A stretch of 64,000 nt of DNA. Origin: Roseibacterium elongatum DSM 19469 (lineage in GTDB: Bacteria > Pseudomonadota > Alphaproteobacteria > Rhodobacterales > Rhodobacteraceae). A program made the translations under genes and the position numbers. Under the pieces are notes generated by a model, which made no database searches, was not told the origin of the DNA, and saw nothing but the letters and a program-made list of their open reading frames with translations. How positions within the stretch are numbered: position 1 is the first letter of the stretch; each line of letters starts with the position of its first letter. The stretch is taken from the NCBI RefSeq assembly GCF_000590925.1, contig NZ_CP004372.1, positions 320,001-384,000 of the forward strand. Direction: 5' to 3'. Below are positions 7,428 through 16,501 of the stretch, one piece after another.

Positions 7428-8488
7428 CAGCCCCGATCCCGTTTTTCGACGGACATAACGATTTCCTTCTGCGCCTGATGAAAAGCGCCGCCCCGCGCGC
7501 CGAGACATGGTTGGGCGATACCGGCGCCAGTCATCTCGATCTCGCCCGGATGAAGCGCGCCGGCTTTGCCGGCGGGCTGTTCGCGATCTTCGTGCCATCG
7601 CCCTCGAACGGACCGCCGCCCGATTTCAAGGCACTGATGGCCAACCCGCCTTATGACCTGCCCATGCCCCCCGCGATGGATCACCGCGCCGCCCAGCCGG
7701 ACGCCCTGACCATGGCCGGCTTGTTGCACTGGATGGACCGCGCGGCGCCGGACGACTTTCGCCTGTGCCGCAGCGCCGCCGAGATTCGCAGCGCGATGGC
7801 GGGCGGCCGGATCGCCGGCGTCATGCATATGGAGGGGGCCGAGGCGATCGGCCCCGATCTGGATGCGCTCTACCTGTTTCACGACATGGGGTTGCGTTCG
7901 CTCGGACCGGTCTGGAGCCGGCCGACGATCTTCGGCCATGGCGTGCCGATGGCCTTTCCCGGCTCGCCCGATATCGGACCCGGCCTGACCGACAAGGGCC
8001 GCGATCTTGTGCGGCTGTGCAACGAGCTTGGAATTCTCATCGACCTGTCGCACCTGAACGAAGCCGGCTTCGACGATGTCGCGGCCATTTCCGAGGCGCC
8101 CCTTGTGGCCACCCATTCAAACGCGCATGCGCTCTGCCCGTCGTCACGCAACCTGACAGACCGGCAACTTCACCTCATCCGCGAGCGGGACGGCATGGTC
8201 GGCCTGAACTTTGCCACCTTCTATCTCAATGCCGATGGCTCGGCCGATAGCGGGACCGGATGGGATGTCATCTTGCGGCAACTCGACCACCTGATCGACA
8301 CGCTCGGCGAAGATCACGTCGGGTTCGGCTCGGATTTCGATGGCTGCGTGCTGCCCGATCTGATCGGCGATGTCACCGGCGTTCCGGCCCTGTTCGCTGC
8401 TATGCGCGCGCATGGCTATGACGCGGCCCTGATCACGAAACTTGCGCGCGAGAATTGGCTCGCCTGCCTCGAGCGGACCCTGACCTGA
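7424..8488 (+). CDS. Membrane dipeptidase family M19 (renal dipeptidase type)
   Basis: This 354-residue zinc dipeptidase has the expected metal ligands in order: HND (GHNDFLLRL, residues 11-13), the bridging Glu in MHMEGAEAIG near residue 130, a His in ATHSNAHAL near residue 230 and the catalytic-site GSDFDG near residue 305. M19 enzymes hydrolyse dipeptides including Cys-Gly and some D-amino-acid or beta-lactam substrates. There is no signal peptide, so it is probably cytoplasmic. The ATG overlaps the ChaC stop by 4 bases, indicating coupling with it. Confidence 0.9.
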   Translation: MTAPIPFFDGHNDFLLRLMKSAAPRAETWLGDTGASHLDLARMKRAGFAGGLFAIFVPSPSNGPPPDFKALMANPPYDLPMPPAMDHRAAQPDALTMAGLLHWMDRAAPDDFRLCRSAAEIRSAMAGGRIAGVMHMEGAEAIGPDLDALYLFHDMGLRSLGPVWSRPTIFGHGVPMAFPGSPDIGPGLTDKGRDLVRLCNELGILIDLSHLNEAGFDDVAAISEAPLVATHSNAHALCPSSRNLTDRQLHLIRERDGMVGLNFATFYLNADGSADSGTGWDVILRQLDHLIDTLGEDHVGFGSDFDGCVLPDLIGDVTGVPALFAAMRAHGYDAALITKLARENWLACLERTLT

Positions 8489-8648
8489 CGCGAATGTCGG
8501 CTTGTGCGCGGCACACAGATCGGCGTGGAAAGCCTTGAGACCAAGCAGGCTCCCGGCGCCCATGGCATGCAGGATGCTTGAGGGTCAGGTCTTGCGCAAC
8601 GGGGCGGATCACCCGGCGACGGCGGTCTCATGCCCCGGCCGTTCGGAC

Positions 8649-9068
8649 TCATGAACCGAGGGGCCTTTCGGACCCGTTTCCAAGGCCGATCTCGAAAACC
8701 GAACCGATCCTCCGATACCCGAGATTGTGGTAATAGGCATCCTCGTCAGACAGGACATAGACCTCGCGATCAAGATTGTGCTGTTTGATTTCGTCAAGCA
8801 GCCGACGTCCGATCCCCCGGCTGCGCCAGGGCGGGCCAACGTAGAGTTCGCTGACGTAAAGGCCGAGACCGTCTTTGATCGCACGCAAATAGCCGCAATA
8901 TGCATCGCCGTCCTTGCAGACCAACGTCTCGCCGTCCCGCAACGACTGTCGAAAAACGGCAATGGCATCAGGGGCGGTGTAGGTGTCCCAGTCAGGCTCC
9001 GCCGTCAAAAGATCCAGAAGTCCGTTTTCGTGGTCGATCGTGTATTTCAGAATCTCGTACACGGACAT
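8649..9068 (-). CDS. GNAT family N-acetyltransferase
   Basis: This 139-residue protein has the GNAT acetyl-CoA-binding motif RSRGIGRRLL near residue 93 after LYVSELYVGPPW, and the YYHNLGYRRIG C-terminal motif. AAGGAG precedes the ATG. The substrate cannot be predicted. It is a single gene facing the dipeptidase and lies at the left border of the mobile-element scar, so it may be cargo or ordinary chromosome. Confidence 0.8.
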   Translation of the reverse strand: MSVYEILKYTIDHENGLLDLLTAEPDWDTYTAPDAIAVFRQSLRDGETLVCKDGDAYCGYLRAIKDGLGLYVSELYVGPPWRSRGIGRRLLDEIKQHNLDREVYVLSDEDAYYHNLGYRRIGSVFEIGLGNGSERPLGS

Positions 9069-9504
9069 CGCTCCTTGGTGTGTGGTTTCAAGCGCGGTTT
9101 GCCACGCTCTTCACGCCAAGTCGCGGCCTGATCCACGCGCCCTTGTTATGGCATACCATCTGCCCACCGGATCAACCCGGCCGCATGTCCGCGATCTTGA
9201 CCTGTGGGCCCCACGGCCCGCGAGGTCACTGAAGCTTTCCGGCCCAACCTCGCAATACCAAACACGGGCCGCCTTGCATAAGCGATGATCCGTCAGGGCG
9301 CATCAGACCGCCGAATTCCGGCGTGGGACGAGATCGTATCAGAACAACCATTTAAACGCCACCGCCGAAACCTAAGCCCTTGATTTTATTTATACCAACA
9401 GAATGCGCGGCCACTGAGTTTGCCATTTCACATTCATAAGGCGCCCATTCTTGGAATACGGCGAAGCCCACAACGGAGCTTCTTTGTACGCGGGTCATCT
9501 GGAC
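9069..9504. other. Non-coding stretch between the GNAT gene and the transposon remnant
   Basis: No supportable gene, tRNA or repeat. The part from about 9300 to 9470 is noticeably more AT-rich than the surroundings and probably contains the left boundary of the inserted element, but I could not identify a terminal inverted repeat or target duplication. Confidence 0.45.
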
Positions 9505-9532
9505 AAAAAAAGACCGCCCTTTCGGACGGCCT
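9505..9532 (-). terminator. Rho-independent terminator after tniQ
   Basis: Read on the minus strand, a 9-bp stem (9532-9524 with 9519-9511, two G-U pairs) with loop GAAA is followed by a run of seven U (9511 to 9505). It lies about 40 bases past the tniQ stop and would end the transposition-gene transcript. Confidence 0.75.
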
Positions 9533-9573
9533 TTGAGATTCTCACCAAGATGGGCCTGATAAGGCCCCTTATG

Positions 9574-11106
9574 TTAAAGGAAGAGATCCGTCTCCAGATC
9601 ACGGGTCCGGTAGTAGCTCACGCCGACCTCGATTCTCGACAATACCGATCGGACGCCGGAGCGTTTCAACCGACGGACCACCTCACCGACCTCAAGATCA
9701 TGCTGCTCTGCAATCTGCGCCGGATGCACAAAACGGGCCTTGAAATCGGCCACCAACGCCGGGTCGAACCGCGGGATCCGATGGCCCCCTTCCGGACCAA
9801 CGATCCAAGCGACGGCAAGGCTCACCTCTTGAGGGCACCGGTCCACCAAACCCCAGAAGACAGTCCGCGGGATTTTCAATGACGCAGACGCTTCCATGGC
9901 AGACAAACCCTTCGTGCAGAAAGCCCGGTGTTGCTTGACCTCCTCCGGATCCACTCGGAGGGCGCTGATCCCGTCCTGGCCACCCAGTCGGAAGACGTTC
10001 TCGAGGAAGCCGCCAAGGATCATGTGCACCACCACGATGGCCGGCACCTTGGCCTTCTCCGAGGCTTTTGACACCGACACCAGCCCGTCGGTTTCGGCAT
10101 CCAGTGCGACCGCCTTCGCGTGCAGATTGCCAACCAGCATGGCAATCTCCGCACGATCCACGGCCTTCTGGGTCCGCCCCTTCACACCCGGCCGCCCGTA
10201 GAAAATGGGAGTGATCAGCCGATCAGCAAAAAACTGATCGACCAGCGGGCGGGCGCAAAACAACGCATCGGGCAACGATTTAACATGCACCAGCCGTTTC
10301 ACGCGCGAGGCAACCTCGCGCCCTTTTTGCACAGGGATCGGGAAATGGGCCGGCGCCTTGTCAGGTATCACCCCGGCCGCGACCAGCACGTCGCTCAGAG
10401 TCCGAGAGTCGAGGCCCTGCTCCTTCGCCAATGACGCGACCGTATGCAGGCGGCGCTCGCGGAGTTCCACACCCAAAACTTTGGTTCCGGCTGGCATGGC
10501 GATGTTCTCGGTAATGACCTCGCGAAAGATGCGTGCAATGTCTCCCGGGTCCTTGAGTGATTTCGAATGGCCCAGGGCATTGTAGAAGCACCCGAAGATC
10601 TTGCGGGCGCCCGGCGTGCCGGTCGCATCGTCGAATTTTCGAAGTTGCGCCTCCAAGGCTTCCCGGATGCCAACCTCGCCACGCGACGTGAATTCGAAGC
10701 CAACCCGACCCGCGTGATCCCAGCCGCCCGAAGTCAACTGAGGGAGCTTTTGGGCTGGCCCGTAGGCGACCAGCACGCCCAAGAGTTCCGTCGCGCGGGT
10801 CGCCTGATCAAGCGTCTGCGCATCCAGCCAATCCGGGCCAGCAATCCCGGAAAGGCGGCGCAAAACGTAATCCTGAAGCGGCGAGACCGGGCGGCGCCCT
10901 GCCCTCTCGATCATCTCCTCAAGTTCAACGCCGCGCTCAGGAACCCGGCGGTCAAGTTCGTGAAGTTTGTCGTCCCATGCGACCTGCGCCTGGCGCAGGA
11001 GAGGGATTTCATGAACAGGGCATGTCCGCACGACTGACAATGACCACTCCCAGCGGCCACGACGCATGCCTGTCCGGTCATCCTCTGCCAGACAAGCCGG
11101 GCAGAA
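9574..11106 (-). pseudogene. tniQ: tniQ, transposition protein remnant truncated at its 5' end
   Basis: The frame encodes a TniQ-family protein (target-selection or assembly factor of Tn5053/Tn7-like elements). The zinc-binding pattern CPACLAED followed about 25 residues later by TCPVH is readable only if the frame is followed upstream of its first ATG (11067), to about 11106. At that point it runs into the truncated tniA gene in another frame. Everything upstream of the zinc motif is missing, and no start codon with a ribosome-binding site remains, so the 497-residue frame is probably not a functional gene. The region downstream of the zinc motif looks intact and is followed by its terminator. 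Confidence 0.8.
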
Positions 11107-12082
11107 ACCCGAGAGCCTTCTTTTCCTCGTCCGTCAGATGATGGAACAGCCCGCCTTCGGCCATGAGCGTAATGGCGTCGACTTCCCATTCATCGAACTC
11201 GACACGTTGCATCGGGCGCGTGATATCCAGCCCCATGCCGACCGGGGCGAACTGCCGGTTCGCTGCCTCACGACCCTTCCGGGCTAGGGTAACGTCGAAG
11301 GGATTGAGCTTGCGGATCGCCTGACGCACGGTTTCACGGGACGGGCACACGATTTCCGGCTCGCCTGCAGCCCGGCGCCGATCGTTCTCGTCAGCGAAGG
11401 CCTTCTTCACCTCTTCGAAGATGATCTGCTGCGACGGGCACTGGTCGTTGAGATACTTGCCCACGACCTTGCCCATGATCATGAGTTCATCTGCCGTCAT
11501 CCGGCGGTCCCGGTTCCCACGCTCGGAGTTCCTGTCGTACAGGCCCGCCAGACCGAACCGCCGTTCCTTGCGCTCCCAATCCAGCACGGTCTTCGCGCCA
11601 AGTTTTTTCGGCACGGAGAAAGTGTCATCTTCCTTGCCACGCTCGCCTTCTTCGAGAATTTCGCCAGCGCGAAACCTGATAGCTCGCAGATACGGCCTGA
11701 TCGATGCCGCGGTCCGTGTGATGTTATTGGTCTCGTCGTCCAGGAATTCACGGAACGCGCGGACCACGGCCAGACGCATGGCCGCTTTCTTGTGAGCCTT
11801 TGTGCCCCGGAGGGAGAGCAGATCCCCATCCGGCAGAACCCGCGCACGCAGATGCTCGGGTTGGTGTTCGTTCGGGATACACTTGAAGTTTCCGACCGCG
11901 AGGTAGCGGCTGATCTGGGCATTGGTCATGACCTGAGGCACGCGTTCGCCGGTCATATTGACGAATATATGGCCTTTTTCGCGGGTCTCGAAGTACTGGA
12001 AAGGCTGCCCCCCGATGGTGATGCCATCGTATTCCGAGAAGGAGAACTTGGGTTGGACGGGGCTGGGTTTGATGGCGATCAT
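11078..12082 (-). pseudogene. tniA: tniA/tnsB-like DDE transposase, truncated in the catalytic domain
   Basis: The 334-residue frame has the N-terminal half of a TniA/TnsB/MuA-type transposase: DNA-binding region, then SRETVRQAIRKLNPFD and QRVEFDEWEVDAIT, which contains the first catalytic aspartate of the integrase core. About 20 residues later the similarity stops and the frame ends at 11078, inside what is already tniQ sequence. The second Asp and the Glu of the DDE triad and the Mu C-terminal domain are absent, and no tniB ATPase gene lies between. The junction is near 11104-11112. The ATG is only about 3 bases from the inferred end of the IS3-type element, so the native promoter is also displaced. 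Confidence 0.8.
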
Positions 12083-12143
12083 TTTGACCTGAGACCCGAC
12101 TTCCGTCCAGCCTTCAGGAGAATCCGTCGGTTGATTTCTGGCC

Positions 12144-12983
12144 TCATGCGGCCTTCGTTTCCAGTCTCGATTTCATTGCAAACTCCTGCGGCGTGAGATT
12201 GCCCAGGGATGAGTGGGGTCTGTTTCGGTTGTAGTCCTCCTTCCATGCGCCGATCTTTTCACGGGCTTCGGCCAGCGTTGAGAACAGGGTCTCGTTCAAG
12301 AGCTCGTCCCGGAAGCTGCCGTTGAACGATTCGATGAAGCCGTTCTGCATCGGCTTTCCCGGCGCGATGTAGTGCCAGCCGATCCGCGTTTCCTGGCACC
12401 ATCTGAGCACCGCCATACTGGTTAGTTCCGTGCCGTTGTCGCTGACAATCGTTCTGGGTCGTCCGCGTCTGGCCATGATCGCTGACAGCTCTCGTGTGAC
12501 CCGCAGCCCCGAAAGCGAAGTGTCCGCAACCAATGCCAGACATTCGCGACTGAAGTCGTCCACGATGGCCAAAACCCGGAACCTGCGTCCATCTGTAAAG
12601 GCGTCCGAGACGAAATCCAGGCTCCAGCGCTCATTGGGCCGTTCCGGAACCAGCATCGGCCTGCGTGTCCCGAGCGCCCGTTTGCGACCGCCGCGCTTCC
12701 TCACCTGCAGCTTCTCCTCGCGGTAAAGCCGCCTCAGCTTCTTCAGGTTCACTTGCCAGCCTTGTCGTTCCAGCATCACATGCACCCGCCGATAGCCGAA
12801 CCGACGGCGCTCGGCCGCCACAGCCTTCATCGCCTTGCGTAGATCGGCATCGTCCGGGCGCACGCTTTGATAGCGTACGCTCGACCGATCCGCCCCGACA
12901 ACTGAACACGCCCGCCGCTGGCTCACCTGGTGCGCTTCGCACAGATGCGCCACGGCTTCCCGCCTGGCCGCGGGCGTCACCAT
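12144..12983 (-). CDS. IS3-family transposase OrfB (IS407-like)
   Basis: This 279-residue frame contains an N-terminal HTH_21-like region ([17 protein letters not shown]), then the rve integrase core with the DDE residues in [18 protein letters not shown] and [16 protein letters not shown]. The C-terminus [15 protein letters not shown] is typical. In intact elements it is made as an OrfAB fusion by -1 frameshifting at the A7 run just before its ATG. Here orfA is truncated, so a full transposase can no longer be produced. Confidence 0.9.
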   Translation of the reverse strand: MVTPAARREAVAHLCEAHQVSQRRACSVVGADRSSVRYQSVRPDDADLRKAMKAVAAERRRFGYRRVHVMLERQGWQVNLKKLRRLYREEKLQVRKRGGRKRALGTRRPMLVPERPNERWSLDFVSDAFTDGRRFRVLAIVDDFSRECLALVADTSLSGLRVTRELSAIMARRGRPRTIVSDNGTELTSMAVLRWCQETRIGWHYIAPGKPMQNGFIESFNGSFRDELLNETLFSTLAEAREKIGAWKEDYNRNRPHSSLGNLTPQEFAMKSRLETKAA

Positions 12984-13086
12984 TTTTTTGATGCAACGTC
13001 TCGCAGCATCGCGTTGTCCAGCATCTGCTCGGCCAACAGCTTCTTCAGCTTTGTGTTCTCGTCCTCAAGCGCCTTCAGCTTCCGGG
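12977..13086 (-). pseudogene. IS3-family orfA, 3' fragment
   Basis: About 35 codons remain, including [18 protein letters not shown] and [15 protein letters not shown], the leucine-rich coiled-coil end of IS3-family OrfA. The frame stops at 12977 and overlaps orfB. The helix-turn-helix half is lost at the junction near 13083 with the hsdR fragment. Confidence 0.8.
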
Positions 13087-13437
13087 TACGACAGCGACCG
13101 GATGGAGGACATGCGCCGCCTCATCGATGCGCCGAACAGCGACATCTTCGACGTCCTCGCCTATGTCCGGTTCACCCTCGCGCCCTTGGCCCGCAGGCAA
13201 CGGGCCGGCGCGGCCCGGTCAAGCGGCCTCGGCGGCTACGAATTGGAGATGCGCCAGTTCCTGGACTATGTCCTTCAGGCATACGAGGCGCATGGTGTCG
13301 AGGAGCTGTCGCTCAGGAAGATCCGCGACTTTCTGCGTATCCGGTATGGCGGCACGAACGACGCGAAAGCTATCCTCGGATCGGTCGCCGAGATCCGGAA
13401 GGCTTTCATCGACATCCAGGGTCACCTGTTCCGGTAA
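13081..13437 (+). pseudogene. hsdR: Type I restriction hsdR, C-terminal stub
   Basis: About 118 codons match the C-terminal domain of type I restriction HsdR subunits (EcoEI-type R C-terminal domain): MRRLIDAPNSDIFDVLAYV, then ELEMRQFLDYVLQAYEAHGV and ILGSVAEIRKAFIDIQGHLF. The nuclease, helicase and remaining domains are missing, because the fragment begins exactly where the IS3-type element is broken. No hsdM or hsdS gene is present in the window. It is non-functional; the open frame continuing upstream of 13081 is IS DNA read in the wrong sense. Confidence 0.75.
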
Positions 13438-13568
13438 CAGGTGTCTGGAGGCCGATTTCGGGCCACAACAGCCCGATGGCCATCAATCGGTTGTCAAATG
13501 GCCATTTCAACCCCGCCGATGGCCAAGTATTGGTTGTCGTATCAGATCGGTCACCCGGATCCGCCGCC

Positions 13569-15842
13569 TCAGCCGCATTTCGAATAGCCGCAACTGCCGC
13601 AGGTCAGGCACCCTTCGACCATGCGCATGTCGTATTGGCCGCAATGCGGACAGGCCGGGCCGGGGCGTTGCCCGAGATTGACGACCTCGGCTTGGGGGTC
13701 GGATTTCAGGCCCATCCCCTCGCCCTCGATGAACCCGATCGAGATCAGATGGCGTTCGATGACGCCGCCGATGGCCGCCAGGATCGAGGGCACGTATTTG
13801 CCCTGCATCCACGCGCCCCCGCGCGGGTCGAAGACGGCCTTTAGTTCTTCTACAACAAAGCTGACATCCCCGCCGCGTCGGAACACGGCCGAGATCATCC
13901 GCGTCAGCGCCACCGTCCAGGCGAAATGCTCCATGTTCTTTGAGTTGATGAACACCTCGAAAGGCCGCCTGTGCCCGTTCAACACGATGTCGTTGATCGT
14001 GATATAGAGCGCATGCTCGCTATCGGGCCATTTCAGCTTGTAGGTGTGCCCCTCCAGGCTGGCTGGCCGGTCCAGCGGTTCGGACATGTAGACGACCTCG
14101 CCCGAGGCGGCCTCGCTCGCGCGGGCGCCCTCGTCCTTGCTTTCGCTCTCGGACACGCTCAGGACACTGCCCGTTACGTCGTTGGGCCGGTAGGTGGTGC
14201 AGCCCTTGCATCCCGTTTCATAGGCTTCGAGATAGACGTCCTTGAAGCTCTGGAAATCGATATCGGCCGGCACGTTGATGGTTTTGGAGATCGAACTGTC
14301 GATCCAGGGCTGAGCGGCGGCCTGCATGCGGACATGTTCCAGCGGGGCCAGTTCCTGCGCAGTAACGAAATGATCCGGCAAGGGCGCATCGCCCTTGAGG
14401 TCACGCCACATGGCGACGGCGTAATCGACGACCTCTTCCTCGGTGCGGGTGCCGTCTGGTTGCAGCACCTTTCGTGTATAGGAATTGGCAAAGATCGGTT
14501 CGATCCCGCTGGAGACATTGCCCGCGAACAGGCTGATCGTGCCCGTGGGCGCGATCGAGGTCAGGAGCGCGTTCCTGAGCCCGTTCTCGGCGATCAGCGC
14601 CTGCACCTCCTGGTCCAGCCGCGTGACCATCGGGGCCTTGGCATAGGCCGCCGCATCGTAGAGCGGAAAGGTGCCCTTTTCCTTGGCCAGCAGGGCCGAA
14701 GCGCGATAGCTGGCATTGGCGATGGCCTGCATCCAGCGGCCGGTTTGCGCCGCGCCGTCCTCGGACCCATAGCGCAGGCCGACCATGGCCAGCGCATCGG
14801 CAAGGCCGGTCACGCCAAGCCCGATCCGGCGTTTCGCCTGCGCCTCTTGCGCCTGCGCCTCGAGCGGAAAGCGCGAGGCATCGACCACGTTGTCCATCAT
14901 GCGAATGGCAGTGGCGACAAGGTCATCCAGCGCGGCATCGGGGATCTGGGCCCCCGCCCCGAACGGGCGGTCCACCAGCCGGGCGAGGTTCACCGACCCC
15001 AGCAGACAGGCGCCATAAGGCGGCAGCGGCTGCTCGCCGCAGGGGTTCGTGGCCGCGATCTCCTCGACATAGGACAGGTTGTTCTCGGCATTGATGCGGT
15101 CGATGAAGATCACGCCCGGCTCGGCGTAGTCATAGGTCGCGCGCATGATCCTGTTCCACAGGTCGCGCGCCTGCACGGTATGATAGACGCGGCCGTCGAA
15201 TTGCAATTCCCACGTGCCGTCGGCCTTGACCGCCTCCATGAACGGGTCGGTGACCAGCACGGACATGTTGAACATGCGCAGGCGTGCGGGGTCGGACTTG
15301 GCCGCGATGAACTCCTCGATGTCGGGGTGGTCGCAGCGCATCGTGGCCATCATCGCGCCGCGCCGGCTGCCCGCCGACATGATGGTGCGGCACATGGCGT
15401 CCCAGACATCCATGAAGGACAGCGGCCCCGAGGCATCGGCCGCCACGCCGGTCACAGGGGCGCCCTTGGGGCGGATGGTCGTGAAGTCATACCCGATGCC
15501 GCCGCCCTGCTGCATGGTCAACGCCGCCTCTTTCAACGCGTCGAAAATGCCCGCCATCGAATCGGGGATCGTGCCCATCACGAAACAGTTGAACAGGGTG
15601 ACCGCGCGCCCGGTGCCCGCACCGGCCACGATCCGGCCTGCGGGCAGATACTTGAAATCCTCCAGCGCATCGTAGAACGCCGGTTCGAAATCGCCCGGCG
15701 TCGCCTCGACGCTGGCCAGGGCGCGGGCAATGCGCCGCCAGCTGTCCTCGACCGTCTGGTCGATCGGCGCGCCATCGGCGGCCTTCATGCGGTATTTCAT
15801 GTCCCAAATCTGCTCGGCGATCGGGGCGGCAAAGCGAGTCAT
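13569..15842 (-). CDS. nrdJ: Class II (adenosylcobalamin-dependent) ribonucleotide reductase NrdJ
   Basis: This 757-residue protein reduces ribonucleotides to deoxyribonucleotides using adenosylcobalamin and therefore works with or without oxygen. Catalytic landmarks are FNCFVMGTIPDSM, NPCGEQPLPPYGACLLGSVN (radical-site Cys and Glu in NPCGEQ) and the phosphate-binding SIAPTGTISLFAGN. The C-terminal tail has a zinc-type cysteine cluster (CPHCG, CLTCGSCGYSKCG). The ATG at 15842 (MTRFAAPIAEQIWDMKYR) is preferred over one 18 bases upstream because CAGGAT lies 7 bases before it and homologues start there. It is transcribed away from DUF1489. Dependence on B12 fits the cobP gene at 55324. I saw no B12 box upstream. 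Confidence 0.93.
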   Translation of the reverse strand: MTRFAAPIAEQIWDMKYRMKAADGAPIDQTVEDSWRRIARALASVEATPGDFEPAFYDALEDFKYLPAGRIVAGAGTGRAVTLFNCFVMGTIPDSMAGIFDALKEAALTMQQGGGIGYDFTTIRPKGAPVTGVAADASGPLSFMDVWDAMCRTIMSAGSRRGAMMATMRCDHPDIEEFIAAKSDPARLRMFNMSVLVTDPFMEAVKADGTWELQFDGRVYHTVQARDLWNRIMRATYDYAEPGVIFIDRINAENNLSYVEEIAATNPCGEQPLPPYGACLLGSVNLARLVDRPFGAGAQIPDAALDDLVATAIRMMDNVVDASRFPLEAQAQEAQAKRRIGLGVTGLADALAMVGLRYGSEDGAAQTGRWMQAIANASYRASALLAKEKGTFPLYDAAAYAKAPMVTRLDQEVQALIAENGLRNALLTSIAPTGTISLFAGNVSSGIEPIFANSYTRKVLQPDGTRTEEEVVDYAVAMWRDLKGDAPLPDHFVTAQELAPLEHVRMQAAAQPWIDSSISKTINVPADIDFQSFKDVYLEAYETGCKGCTTYRPNDVTGSVLSVSESESKDEGARASEAASGEVVYMSEPLDRPASLEGHTYKLKWPDSEHALYITINDIVLNGHRRPFEVFINSKNMEHFAWTVALTRMISAVFRRGGDVSFVVEELKAVFDPRGGAWMQGKYVPSILAAIGGVIERHLISIGFIEGEGMGLKSDPQAEVVNLGQRPGPACPHCGQYDMRMVEGCLTCGSCGYSKCG

Positions 15843-16041
15843 GACAATATCCTGATGCATCGGAGACGGACCTCGCAAGATAGACCCACCCCGTCTATCG
15901 GTCAACGCAGGCCCTGCCGTCTTGCGCGGTCCGCTCGACAAAAGCGCGCTGGCCACCGCCATGCCGATCCGGCGCTGTCGAGCACGTCCATGCCTTTCCC
16001 CCCTCGCCCATCCGCGCTAGGTATGGTGGCAGGAGGCTGAA

Positions 16042-16467
16042 GTGACCGTACATCTCGTGAAACTCTGCGTTGGCGCCGAGCGCGTCGAGGATCTGACCGC
16101 CTGGCAGGCGAGCGCCCGCGCCAAGGGGCCGGACGGGCTACCGCGCCATGTCACGCGCATGTGGCCCAAACGCGCCGACGAGGTGCTGGATGGCGGATCG
16201 CTCTACTGGGTGTTCAAGGGAATGCTGCTGTGCCGACAGCGCATCCTGCGTCTCGACCCGGTCGAGGGCGGCGATGGCATCACCCGCTGCGGCATCGTGC
16301 TCGACCCGGAAACCGTGCGCGTCACCGCGACCCCCAAACGGCCGTTTCAGGGCTGGCGGTATCTCAAGCCCGAGGATGCGCCGCGCGACCTGGCCCCCGG
16401 CCGCGCCAGTGAGGAGGCCCTGCCGCCCGAGCTGGAAAGCGCGCTGGCTGAAATCGGCGTGCTGTGA
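16042..16467 (+). CDS. DUF1489 family protein
   Basis: This 141-residue protein of unknown function is conserved in Alphaproteobacteria. It starts MTVHLVKLCVGAERVEDL from GTG, with AGGAGG 5 bases upstream. RHVTRMWPKRADEVLDGGS and GWRYLKPEDAPRDL are the family's conserved segments. There is no signal peptide or membrane segment, so it is cytoplasmic. It faces hisG, with 34 bases between the two stops. Confidence 0.85.
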   Translation: MTVHLVKLCVGAERVEDLTAWQASARAKGPDGLPRHVTRMWPKRADEVLDGGSLYWVFKGMLLCRQRILRLDPVEGGDGITRCGIVLDPETVRVTATPKRPFQGWRYLKPEDAPRDLAPGRASEEALPPELESALAEIGVL

Positions 16468-16501
16468 GGCGTGCCCGGATCAAACGCCGCCAAGACGCGC
16501 G

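Larger units (their letters stand above)
12085..13086 (-). mobile_element. IS3-family insertion sequence, one end missing
   Basis: The element has an intact orfB transposase and only the 3' tail of orfA joined by an A7 slippery run (12982-12988 on the plus strand as T7), the usual site of -1 frameshifting in this family. The end beyond orfB is placed near 12085, where TGACCTGAGACCC begins, which resembles IS3-family inverted repeats; this is inferred, because the partner repeat beyond orfA is gone. At about 13083 the element is joined directly to a restriction-gene fragment. It inserted next to the start of tniA. Confidence 0.75.

Noticed and set aside
9069..9504. tRNA or attachment site at the left border of the island
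   Set aside because: No cloverleaf, no CCA-type end and no matching repeat on the other side could be found by eye.
11078..12082. A functional minimal tniA-tniQ transposon, possibly a new system
   Set aside because: Two of the three catalytic residues of the transposase and the whole tniB are missing, and the frames clash at the junction; it is a deletion remnant.
12988..13437. A 149-residue intact protein gene
   Set aside because: The first part is IS3 DNA read on the wrong strand; only the part from 13081 matches the HsdR C-terminus, so it is a fusion of fragments.
13971..16040. A 689-codon plus-strand frame opposite nrdJ
   Set aside because: Antisense shadow of nrdJ with no recognisable domain; GC-rich third positions keep the opposite strand open.
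15843..16041. Cobalamin riboswitch upstream of nrdJ
   Set aside because: No B12-box-like sequence was seen and the leader is short.
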